Of a DNA stretch of 23,480 bases, positions 9,051-14,921 are shown piece by piece. The translations under genes and the position numbers were made by a program. Below the pieces are notes generated by a model. The model was not told the origin of the DNA, made no database searches, and saw only the letters and a program-made list of their open reading frames with translations. The DNA is from an uncultured Eubacterium sp. (GTDB taxonomy: Bacteria; Bacillota_A; Clostridia; Lachnospirales; Lachnospiraceae): assembly GCA_948759685.1 (NCBI GenBank), contig CAQBGY010000021.1, positions 1 to 23,480 on the forward strand, in the 5' to 3' direction. Positions within the stretch are counted from its first letter, which is position 1. The number at the start of each line of letters is the position of its first letter.

Positions 9051-10133
9051 GTGGGCAGAGTTTATAATTTTTCAGCCGGTCCGGCGGTATTACCGGAAGA
9101 GGTATTAAAAGAAGCAGCAGCAGAAATGCTTGATTATGAGGGAACAGGAATGTCGGTTATGGAGATGAGCCACCGTTCCAAGGCATATGATAATATTATT
9201 AAAACTGCTGAAAAAGATTTAAGGGAACTTATGGGAATTCCAGATAATTATAAAGTAATGTTCCTTCAGGGAGGCGCTTCACAGCAGTTTGCTATGATAC
9301 CTATGAACCTTATGAAAAACAAAGTTGCTGACTATATTGTTACAGGACAGTGGGCAAAGAAAGCATGGCAGGAAGCTTCCAAATATGGCAAGGCAAATAA
9401 AATCGCTTCATCAGAGGACAAAACATTCTCTTATATTCCTGACTGTTCAGATTTGCCAGTTTCTGAAGATGCAGATTATGTATATATTTGTGAAAATAAT
9501 ACAATATATGGCACAAAGTATAAAAAGCTTCCAGATACAAAGGGCAAGACTCTTGTAGCAGATGTTTCTTCATGCTTTTTATCAGAGCCAGTTGATGTAT
9601 CGAAATATGGCATAATTTATGGCGGCGTACAGAAAAATATAGGGCCTGCTGGTGTTGTTATTGTAATTATGCGTGAAGACCTTATAACAGAAGATGTGCT
9701 TCCAGGCACACCAACAATGTTACAGTATAAGACACATGCAGATAATGACTCTTTATACAACACACCTCCTGCTTATGGAATTTATATTTGTGGTAAAGTA
9801 TTTAAGTGGCTTAAGAACATGGGTGGCCTTGAAGCTATGAAGCAGAAGAATGAAGAAAAAGCAAAAATACTTTATGATTTCCTTGACCAGAGCAAGCTTT
9901 TTAAAGGGACAGTTGTAAAAGAAGACCGTTCACTTATGAATGTACCATTTGTAACGGGCAGTGATGAACTTGATGCAAAATTTGTTAAAGAGGCAGCAGC
10001 AGAAGGGCTTGTAAACCTTAAGGGACACCGTACAGTAGGCGGGATGAGGGCAAGTATTTACAATGCTATGCCAAAAGAGGGCGTTGAGAAGCTTGTAAGC
10101 TTTATGAAGAAGTTTGAGGAGGAAAATGCATAA
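9051..10133 (+). CDS. serC: Phosphoserine aminotransferase
   Basis: SerC is a PLP enzyme that converts 3-phosphohydroxypyruvate and glutamate to phosphoserine and 2-oxoglutarate. It may also act in PLP biosynthesis in some bacteria. The GTG start at 9051 is chosen because AGGAGG (9036-9041) lies nine bases before it and because RVYNFSAGPAVLPEEVL is the usual SerC N terminus. A longer frame from 8979 overlaps ilvB without a ribosome site. The product is 360 residues, the family norm. Seen: QGGASQQF at 73-80, CENNTIYGT, and the PLP lysine in GGVQKNIGPAG (Lys195). The stop codon overlaps the serA start by one base (TAATG), which implies translational coupling. Confidence 0.96.
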   Translation: MGRVYNFSAGPAVLPEEVLKEAAAEMLDYEGTGMSVMEMSHRSKAYDNIIKTAEKDLRELMGIPDNYKVMFLQGGASQQFAMIPMNLMKNKVADYIVTGQWAKKAWQEASKYGKANKIASSEDKTFSYIPDCSDLPVSEDADYVYICENNTIYGTKYKKLPDTKGKTLVADVSSCFLSEPVDVSKYGIIYGGVQKNIGPAGVVIVIMREDLITEDVLPGTPTMLQYKTHADNDSLYNTPPAYGIYICGKVFKWLKNMGGLEAMKQKNEEKAKILYDFLDQSKLFKGTVVKEDRSLMNVPFVTGSDELDAKFVKEAAAEGLVNLKGHRTVGGMRASIYNAMPKEGVEKLVSFMKKFEEENA

Positions 10134-11290
10134 TGTTTAAATATACATGTTTAAATCCAATAGCCCAGATAGGGCTTGGCAATTTTACAGATGGATATGA
10201 AAAAACTGACAATATTGCAGATGCACAGGCAGTCCTTGTAAGAAGTGCTTCAATGCATGAAACAGAACTTCCAGACAGCCTGCTTGCAATAGCAAGGGCA
10301 GGTGCAGGCTATAACAATATCCCTGTTGACAAATGTGCAGATGAAGGAATTGTAGTATTTAATACACCAGGTGCAAATGCAAACGGTGTAAAAGAGCTTT
10401 TTGTTGCTGGCATGTTAATGGCGGCACGTGATATAAATGGCGGTATTGAGTGGGTAAAAGCAAATAAGGATAATGAAAATATCAGCAAAGATATGGAAAA
10501 GGCAAAGAAACAGTTTGCTGGTACTGAACTGATGGGCAAGAAAATTGGTGTAATTGGCCTTGGTGCAATAGGTGTGCTTGTTGCCAATGTAGCTAACCGC
10601 ATGAAAATGGAAGTTTATGGCGTAGACCCTTATCTTTCAGTAAAAAATGCCCTTTCACTTTCAAGGGATGTCAATATTGTAAAAACATATGATGAAATAT
10701 ACAGCGAATGTGATTATATAACAGTCCATGTACCTCTCCTTGAAGATACAAAAGGAATGATTAATAAAGAAGCATTTGATAAGATGAAAGACGGAGTAGT
10801 AATTATTAATATGGCAAGGGATACACTTGTAAATGATGAAGACATGAAAGAAGCGCTTCAGTCAGGAAAAGTAGCAAAATATGTTACTGACTTCCCTAAC
10901 CCTGCTGTGGCAAATATGCCAAATGTAATTGCAACCCCGCATCTCGGTGCATCAACAGAAGAATCAGAAGATAACTGTGCAGTAATGGCAGTAAACCAGA
11001 TACGTGATTTCCTTGAGAATGGAAATATAATAAATTCAGTAAATTTCCCTGCATGTGATGCAGGAGAATGTACTGCAAAAGGAAGAATTACAGTAGCACA
11101 TAAAAATGTGCCTGGCATGTTAAACCGCCTTACCAATGTATTTGAGGGTGTAAATATAGCACATATGACAAATAAGAGCAAAGGCAATTATTCATATTGT
11201 GTATTTGATATAGACTCAGAAAGCACACAGCAGATGGCAGATAAATTAAACAGCATTGATGGTGTCTTAAAAGCACGTATAGTAAAATAG
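10133..11290 (+). CDS. serA: D-3-phosphoglycerate dehydrogenase with C-terminal ACT domain
   Basis: SerA oxidises 3-phosphoglycerate to 3-phosphohydroxypyruvate with NAD+, the first step of serine synthesis. The 385-residue product is a short SerA. Seen: GAGYNNIP (57-64), the NAD-binding GLGAIG at 142-147 followed by Asp165, the substrate Arg229 in INMARDTLVN, His270 in TPHLGAST, and an ACT-like domain from about 318 (RITVAHKNVPGML). The catalytic Glu that normally precedes Pro in the FPTEP-type loop is absent: this loop reads DFPNPAV, with Asn256 at about that place. GAGGAGG at 10116-10122 lies inside the end of serC. SerB is not in the window. A strong terminator follows 41 bases after the stop. 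Confidence 0.94.
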   Translation: MFKYTCLNPIAQIGLGNFTDGYEKTDNIADAQAVLVRSASMHETELPDSLLAIARAGAGYNNIPVDKCADEGIVVFNTPGANANGVKELFVAGMLMAARDINGGIEWVKANKDNENISKDMEKAKKQFAGTELMGKKIGVIGLGAIGVLVANVANRMKMEVYGVDPYLSVKNALSLSRDVNIVKTYDEIYSECDYITVHVPLLEDTKGMINKEAFDKMKDGVVIINMARDTLVNDEDMKEALQSGKVAKYVTDFPNPAVANMPNVIATPHLGASTEESEDNCAVMAVNQIRDFLENGNIINSVNFPACDAGECTAKGRITVAHKNVPGMLNRLTNVFEGVNIAHMTNKSKGNYSYCVFDIDSESTQQMADKLNSIDGVLKARIVK

Positions 11291-11327
11291 CATAAAAAAG
11301 TGCTAGTGGCATTATATTTGTAAAAAG

Positions 11328-11363
11328 AAAAGGCGGCAGGGAGATATCCCTGCTGCCTTTTTT
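11328..11363 (+). terminator. Intrinsic terminator after serA
   Basis: GGCGGCAGGGA (11332-11342) pairs with TCCCTGCTGCC (11347-11357), with one G-U pair and a GATA loop. AAAA precedes it and six T follow. This is a textbook rho-independent terminator ending the ilv-ser transcript and could work in both directions. Confidence 0.93.
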
Positions 11364-11378
11364 GCAACTTTAAGTTGC
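11364..11378. repeat. Perfect short palindrome GCAACT-TTA-AGTTGC
   Basis: Six-base arms around a three-base centre lie directly after the serA terminator and about 90 bases before the truncated regulator gene. It could be an operator or a small secondary hairpin. TATAAT at 11433-11438 downstream is a possible -10 element for the regulator, but no good -35 is visible. Confidence 0.35.
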
Positions 11379-11469
11379 ATTATTATTAAAAAATGAACGT
11401 TCTGGCTGGTAGAAAATTCCCTGTATAAAACTTATAATTACCCTATCAATAAAAAGGAGGCTGCTTAAA

Positions 11470-11589
11470 ATGGGTTTTGGACAAAACTTACAATTTCTCA
11501 GGAAAATGAGGAATAAAATGACACAGGAAGAACTGGCAGAAAAGCTTGGTGTTTCAAGGCATGAAGGTGTTATAATAGGACTAAATTAA
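11470..11589 (+). pseudogene. Truncated Cro/CI-type helix-turn-helix regulator, disrupted at element junction
   Basis: AAGGAGG at 11454-11460 precedes an ATG whose first 30 codons encode a typical XRE-family start: MGFGQNLQFLRKMRNKMTQ, then EELAEKLGVSR. In intact relatives SR is followed by a recognition-helix sequence like QTVSKWE. Here it runs into HEGVIIGLN and a stop at 11587-11589. The break falls near 11558-11562, in the middle of the helix-turn-helix. Immediately afterwards come the hairpins and genes of a different composition. I infer that a mobile element inserted here and that the 3' half of the gene lies beyond its right end, outside the window. The 39-residue stub cannot be a working regulator. 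Confidence 0.8.
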
Positions 11590-11639
11590 GAGAAGCCCAG
11601 TAAAATCAAGGGTTTGCACTGATTTAGTCCTATTTTTTT
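11574..11639 (+). terminator. Terminator-like hairpin 1 at the element's left end
   Basis: AATAGGACTAAAT (11574-11586) pairs perfectly with ATTTAGTCCTATT (11622-11634) over 13 bp around a 35-base loop, and seven T follow the stem (11633-11639). It begins inside the tail of the truncated regulator ORF. It would stop host transcripts entering the element. Its arms are nearly the same as those of hairpin 2. Confidence 0.65.
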
Positions 11640-11735
11640 AAGCCCATTTAGGTCAAGATTAGGACAGCGCTGAACAAAATCGAAAACCTACATTACGAAA
11701 GTCAGATAATGGTCGATTACTGATACGGTCATTCT

Positions 11736-11831
11736 ATGGCTTTAATGAAATGCGAGGTGAAACAAAATAACAAAGATTTAGGTAGGACTAAATTAGCTCT
11801 TAAAACGGATAATCCGTTTGTGTATTGCTAA
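11736..11831 (+). CDS. Possible leader peptide ORF spanning terminator hairpin 2
   Basis: An ATG-started 31-codon ORF (MALMKCEVKQNNKDLGRTKL and 11 more residues) runs across the left arm and inner hairpin of terminator 2, and its stop codon lies in the right arm. There is no clear Shine-Dalgarno sequence, so translation is doubtful. The position is what a leader-peptide attenuator would need. No similarity to a known protein is recognised. Confidence 0.2.
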   Translation: MALMKCEVKQNNKDLGRTKLALKTDNPFVYC

Positions 11832-11847
11832 TCTGGTCCTACTTTTT
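11782..11847 (+). terminator. Terminator-like hairpin 2 with nested stem, upstream of first element gene
   Basis: GTAGGACTAAATTAGC (11782-11797) pairs with GCTAATCTGGTCCTAC (11827-11842), with one mismatch and one G-U pair. A second perfect hairpin, AAACGGAT/ATCCGTTT (11803-11819), is nested inside. Five T follow. The T run ends 26 bases before the first element gene's ATG, so it can act as an attenuator of that transcript. Confidence 0.65.
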
Positions 11848-11873
11848 CGTTTGGGAGAATGGAGGATTTACAG

Positions 11874-12266
11874 ATGGGCTTTACAAAGAGAGAGCTAGTT
11901 GAGTTCTTAGACGGACTGGTGGAGTTAGCCAGTGAAGAAAACAGGGCAAGAGCTGTTTTGGTAAAAGAAAGGTTTTTAAGTGACTTTGAAAAGAGTTACG
12001 GATTTGAAAAGGAGGTAATCACAGAAGTTTCAAAGCTGCCGCCGCACTATATAGCAGCAATGCCGGATTCTGTACAGGAAGAAATCAGGCAGAAAGTAAT
12101 AGCAGCATTGACAGAACATGGCGAATGTACTCCTGAAAATGTTGACCGTGCTATGAGTTCCAAAATCTATGACTTAGAAGATCTGATTGACATTCGTGAG
12201 TATGTCGAACGGATGGAGGCGGAACAGAAAAAGAAGGCGGAGCAGAAAAGGAGGGGCGGCAGATGA
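11874..12266 (+). CDS. Hypothetical helical protein, first gene of the element
   Basis: I do not recognise this 130-residue protein. It starts MGFTKRELVEFLDGLVELAS, is rich in charged residues and looks mainly alpha-helical. It has no signal peptide or membrane segment. Its C terminus from about 112 (ERMEAEQKKKAEQKRRGGR) is a highly charged, basic helix that could bind nucleic acid or a partner. The ATG at 11874 is preferred over 11859 because GGAGG (11861-11865) sits eight bases before it and would overlap the earlier ATG. The stop overlaps the next start as ATGA, indicating translational coupling. The gene follows terminator-like hairpin 2 closely, so its expression probably depends on read-through. 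Confidence 0.75.
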   Translation: MGFTKRELVEFLDGLVELASEENRARAVLVKERFLSDFEKSYGFEKEVITEVSKLPPHYIAAMPDSVQEEIRQKVIAALTEHGECTPENVDRAMSSKIYDLEDLIDIREYVERMEAEQKKKAEQKRRGGR

Positions 12267-12400
12267 TAGCAGTAGGATTTATAGCAGCGTTTATGTTTGT
12301 ACTTGCACTTTCAAAGTCAGCAGGGATGGCAGACAGAAAAATGGAGGAACTGCACAGGCTTTCCGTCGCAAGAGAGGCTGGTGGCGTGGATGGGAATTAA
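12263..12400 (+). CDS. Small single-span membrane protein
   Basis: A 45-codon ORF begins inside the previous stop (ATGA) with GGAGG eight bases upstream. The product has a hydrophobic N-terminal segment (IAVGFIAAFMFVLAL, residues 2-16) followed by a charged tail, so it is probably a small membrane-anchored protein of unknown role. Its 3' end overlaps the next gene by 11 bases in another frame. The tight overlaps and good ribosome site are the evidence that it is real. Confidence 0.6.
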   Translation: MIAVGFIAAFMFVLALSKSAGMADRKMEELHRLSVAREAGGVDGN

Positions 12401-12656
12401 CGTAAGGGTACAGAACGCTCCAAAACCGGACGGAATCATAGCGGCACAGGTAAAACTTGAAAACGATTTACGAAGCTGTATGAAGTGTCGGTTCTTTTAT
12501 GGAAACAACAGCCAGTGTCTCGCCAAGAAGTGTGTTAAGGAAGAGGGCAAGCCTGAAATCACGGAAGAAGACAAAGAAAGCCTGTGTTTTGAATGTCCAT
12601 ACAAACAATCGGAAAGGTATTGTTTTCCCTGCATGAGAAAGATTTTAAGGAGATAA
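12390..12656 (+). CDS. Cysteine-rich, probably metal-binding small protein
   Basis: The 88-residue product contains eight cysteines arranged as C30-x2-C33, C43-x4-C48, C66-x2-C69 and C78-x2-C81. This spacing suggests two zinc or iron sites, for example two zinc-ribbon-like knuckles. The tail is basic (MRKILRR). I do not recognise the family. The ATG at 12390 overlaps the upstream gene; GGTGG nearby is a modest ribosome site. A longer in-frame ORF from 12297 is less likely because it would overlap the small membrane gene far more. A role in DNA or RNA binding is possible but not shown. Confidence 0.65.
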   Translation: MGINVRVQNAPKPDGIIAAQVKLENDLRSCMKCRFFYGNNSQCLAKKCVKEEGKPEITEEDKESLCFECPYKQSERYCFPCMRKILRR

Positions 12657-12689
12657 ATCAGCATGAAAAAGATATGGAGGAAAAACGGA

Positions 12690-13613
12690 ATGGAAAAGCA
12701 TATTGAAGTAATCGGTATTGACCACGGCTGGTCAAACATGAAAACAACCACACAGATTTTTACGACAGGGGTAAAGGAGATCACAACGGAACCTGCATTT
12801 TATGATGATGTGGTGGAACTGGACGGAAGATATTACAAGGTAGGCGGGAAACGTCTTGAAGTCAGGGACACCAAAGTTGAGAATGACAACTTCTATCTGC
12901 TTACCCTTGCGGCAATCGCAAAGGAACTGAAGCAGCGGGGAATGAGAAATGCGGATGTCCTTTTATCGGTAGGACTTCCCCTGACAAGATTCGGTGCAGA
13001 GAAGCAGGACTTCATTGATTACCTGTCAAAGAAGAAAGAAGTCGGTTTCCGCTTTGAGAAAGAGAAGTACACGGCAAGAATAGCAAGGGTGTCCGTATTC
13101 CCACAATGCTATGCGGCGGTTGCGGAGCAGTTGAGAACTTTGCCGGGGCGTGTGGTAGTGGTGGATATAGGGAGCTGGACCATTGACATCATGCCGATAG
13201 AGAATGGCAAGCCGAATGAGGCGGAGTGTATCACAAGCCAGCAGGGACTTATCCGCTGCATGAGAATAATCAATGAGGAATGTAACAGGCAGATCGGGCA
13301 GGAACTTGAGGAAAACGTGATACAGCAGGTCATGGCTACCGGAGAAGCAGCATTGCCGGATAAGTACATGAACATTGTAAAGGACTGCCTGCGTGATTTT
13401 GCACAGAAAGTCTACAATACCCTGAAAGAACACGGTTACAACCTCGATGTGATACCGATTGTGTTCGTAGGCGGCGGGGCGGCAGTTATGAGGCTGTTCG
13501 GTTCACATGACAGCGGAAATATCCGCTACATTGAGGACATCAAGGCAAATGCAAAGGGGTATGAACAGCTTGGCAGGGTTTTCCTTGCAAAGCATCGTAA
13601 CCAGATAGGATAG
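12690..13613 (+). CDS. ParM/StbA-like actin-family ATPase
   Basis: This 307-residue protein has the actin/Hsp70 ATPase layout of ParM-like segregation proteins. Seen: phosphate-1 motif GIDHGWSNMK (9-18, Asp11), phosphate-2 motif VVVVDIGSWTIDI (155-167, Asp159) and the adenosine motif IVFVGGGAAVMR (257-268). Such proteins polymerise with ATP and move plasmid DNA bound by a ParR-type adaptor. In an integrated element it would stabilise the excised circle or serve conjugation (inference). The ATG at 12690 has GGAGG (12676-12680) nine bases upstream. An in-frame ATG at 12663 with AAGGAG at 12647-12652 is the alternative and would add nine residues. The partner gene starts 11 bases after the stop. 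Confidence 0.88.
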   Translation: MEKHIEVIGIDHGWSNMKTTTQIFTTGVKEITTEPAFYDDVVELDGRYYKVGGKRLEVRDTKVENDNFYLLTLAAIAKELKQRGMRNADVLLSVGLPLTRFGAEKQDFIDYLSKKKEVGFRFEKEKYTARIARVSVFPQCYAAVAEQLRTLPGRVVVVDIGSWTIDIMPIENGKPNEAECITSQQGLIRCMRIINEECNRQIGQELEENVIQQVMATGEAALPDKYMNIVKDCLRDFAQKVYNTLKEHGYNLDVIPIVFVGGGAAVMRLFGSHDSGNIRYIEDIKANAKGYEQLGRVFLAKHRNQIG

Positions 13614-13624
13614 GAGTGGGGCAT

Positions 13625-14059
13625 ATGGCAAAGTCAAATATTGTTTTCCGAAGTTACCGCCTCAATCTTGACAATGAACAGCAGCGCAGGGTAAACAAGG
13701 TGCTTGCGGAACTGAATACGGACATTCATAAGTCTGTAAACCAGTTCATAACGGATGCCATAGACTTCTATGCAAACAACTTTGGGGATGAAAACCTGTT
13801 GAGAGAGACAGGAGGACAGAAGAAAGAGGAATACATTTTAAAGAGTGACTTAGATGGTATCCGTGAAGAACTAAAGAATGATGTTAAGAATGAGATTATC
13901 ATGCTGCTCGGCGCTGCCCTCGGAGGCGGGGCGGCAAGGGTGGCGGAGGGCAGCATGGGAAGGATGGTCATGGAAACCGTGGCAAAGGAAACAGCAGGCA
14001 ATAATACAGAAGAACCCGCAGATCCAACCATGATGGAACTGGTTGACGGCTGGGGATAG
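13625..14059 (+). CDS. ParR-like DNA-binding partner of the ParM homologue
   Basis: The 144-residue protein follows the ParM-like gene directly. Residues 1-50 (FRSYRLNLDNEQQRRVNKVL, then ELNTDIHKSVNQFITDAIDFY) look like a ribbon-helix-helix domain: a short strand, then two helices with the NxxxHKSxNQFI pattern common in ParR and plasmid adaptor proteins. A Gly/Ala-rich stretch (LLGAALGGGAARVAEG, about 94-109) may be a flexible or weakly hydrophobic linker. The acidic C terminus ending MELVDGWG may be the tail that contacts the filament. The ATG at 13625 has AGGAG (13612-13616) eight bases before it; a GTG at 13616 overlaps that site. The assignment rests mainly on position and N-terminal pattern. 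Confidence 0.7.
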   Translation: MAKSNIVFRSYRLNLDNEQQRRVNKVLAELNTDIHKSVNQFITDAIDFYANNFGDENLLRETGGQKKEEYILKSDLDGIREELKNDVKNEIIMLLGAALGGGAARVAEGSMGRMVMETVAKETAGNNTEEPADPTMMELVDGWG

Positions 14060-14071
14060 GAGGAATGTTTT

Positions 14072-14254
14072 ATGGCAGGAATCGTTTTAAGAAAGACCGG
14101 AGTGGTATTGCTTACCATATTGAAATGGATATTACAGGCGGTGCTTGTGGCGTTGAAGCTGGTACTTGGGATAGCGAAACTGTTCCTGCTGTTGCTCGCC
14201 CTTGTTATGAGGATTGTGCTGACTATGGCAGGTGTTTCAGCAGGCAGACGGTGA
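14072..14254 (+). CDS. Small strongly hydrophobic membrane protein
   Basis: A 60-residue ORF with AGGAGG eight bases before its ATG encodes an almost wholly hydrophobic, Leu/Val-rich protein (VVLLTILKWILQAVLVALKL, then VLGIAKLFLLLLALVMRIVL) with scattered Lys and a basic RR end. It would form two short transmembrane or amphipathic helices. An ATG at 14065 in another frame is too close to the ribosome site to be used. Function is unknown; small peptides like this occur as toxins or as conjugation-complex subunits, and the sequence does not decide between them. Confidence 0.65.
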   Translation: MAGIVLRKTGVVLLTILKWILQAVLVALKLVLGIAKLFLLLLALVMRIVLTMAGVSAGRR

Positions 14255-14265
14255 AAGGAGTAAGT

Positions 14266-14769
14266 ATGGATAAGAAAATATTTGAGGAATCTTTAATGAG
14301 AATGTTCCCTGAATGCGGCAGGGAAGCCGTGCAAGGCTGGTTTGCCTTTGCAGATGAATGTATCAAAATGGAGCAGTCCCCCGATTTCGCTCCGGTATCT
14401 GATAAGGATGCCACCGTAGAGAAATGGCTGGATGCGATTTACAAGGGGCTTTGCAGGGCAAAGCAGGAATATGGAACAAAGCCTGCGGAACTGATCTGCG
14501 GTCTGTCCGTAAAGCATTGTCTTTACCCGTGGGAAATGATGGAAGCCGCCAGATTCCTGAAAAACGGCGGCGGTATAGATGATGTGGTCCTGCAGAGCGT
14601 GGAAGGGCTGCTGGATGAATGTGATGCAGAGAAAGAAGCCTGTACCCCCGAAGAAAGGGAGGAGGCGGTAAAGGAGGTGGGCGATATGTGGAAGCTGAAA
14701 TTTTACAAGGCATATGCAAAGGACAAGAGACTGAAAAGAATGCTTGCATATTTTGGCAGAATGAAGTAG
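14266..14769 (+). CDS. Hypothetical cytosolic protein
   Basis: This 167-residue protein is not recognised. It starts MDKKIFEESLMRMFPECGRE, with AAAGGAG five bases before the ATG at 14266. A longer in-frame extension back to 14065 would cover the small hydrophobic gene in another frame and is rejected. It is acidic in the middle, has a basic C terminus (KAYAKDKRLKRMLAYFGRMK), seems helical and has no secretion signal. It lies 11 bases after the hydrophobic peptide gene and before the leader region of the lipoprotein gene. Confidence 0.7.
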   Translation: MDKKIFEESLMRMFPECGREAVQGWFAFADECIKMEQSPDFAPVSDKDATVEKWLDAIYKGLCRAKQEYGTKPAELICGLSVKHCLYPWEMMEAARFLKNGGGIDDVVLQSVEGLLDECDAEKEACTPEEREEAVKEVGDMWKLKFYKAYAKDKRLKRMLAYFGRMK

Positions 14770-14785
14770 TTTCATAGGAGGAAAC

Positions 14786-14836
14786 AATGCACAGAATACG
14801 GGACAGACCTGAACCGATATGTGTCCCGTGTATATG
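14786..14836 (+). CDS. Putative 16-residue leader peptide
   Basis: A perfect AGGAGG (14777-14782) precedes an ATG that opens a 16-codon ORF, MHRIRDRPEPICVPCI, ending in TGA at 14834-14836. The ribosome site is among the best in the area, which is unusual for such a tiny frame. Its 3' part covers TGTGTCCCGTGTA (14820-14832), which can pair downstream with TACACGGACACA. A ribosome on it would therefore change the leader fold ahead of the lipoprotein gene. Confidence 0.45.
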
Positions 14837-14914
14837 ATACAGAGTCTGCCCATAAGGGACAGGACAGTGGTACACGGACACAGCCTGCCTTTCCCTTATG
14901 GGGAAAGGAAAGGT
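14820..14914 (+). promoter_or_regulatory. Structured leader with interlocked inverted repeats before the lipoprotein gene
   Basis: CCCATAAGGGA (14849-14859) pairs perfectly with TCCCTTATGGG (14892-14902). TGTGTCCCGTGTA (14820-14832) pairs with TACACGGACACA (14871-14882) with one base skipped. The arms come in the order A-B-A'-B', so both together would be a pseudoknot; otherwise they compete. B' ends just before the ribosome site AAAGGAAAGG of the lipoprotein gene. Regulatory role is inferred. Confidence 0.5.
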
Positions 14915-14921
14915 GATTCAT

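Noticed and set aside
14065..14265. Upstream extension of the 167-residue protein to an ATG at 14065
   Set aside because: It would cover the small hydrophobic gene in another frame, and its ATG is one base from AGGAGG; 14266 has its own AAAGGAG.
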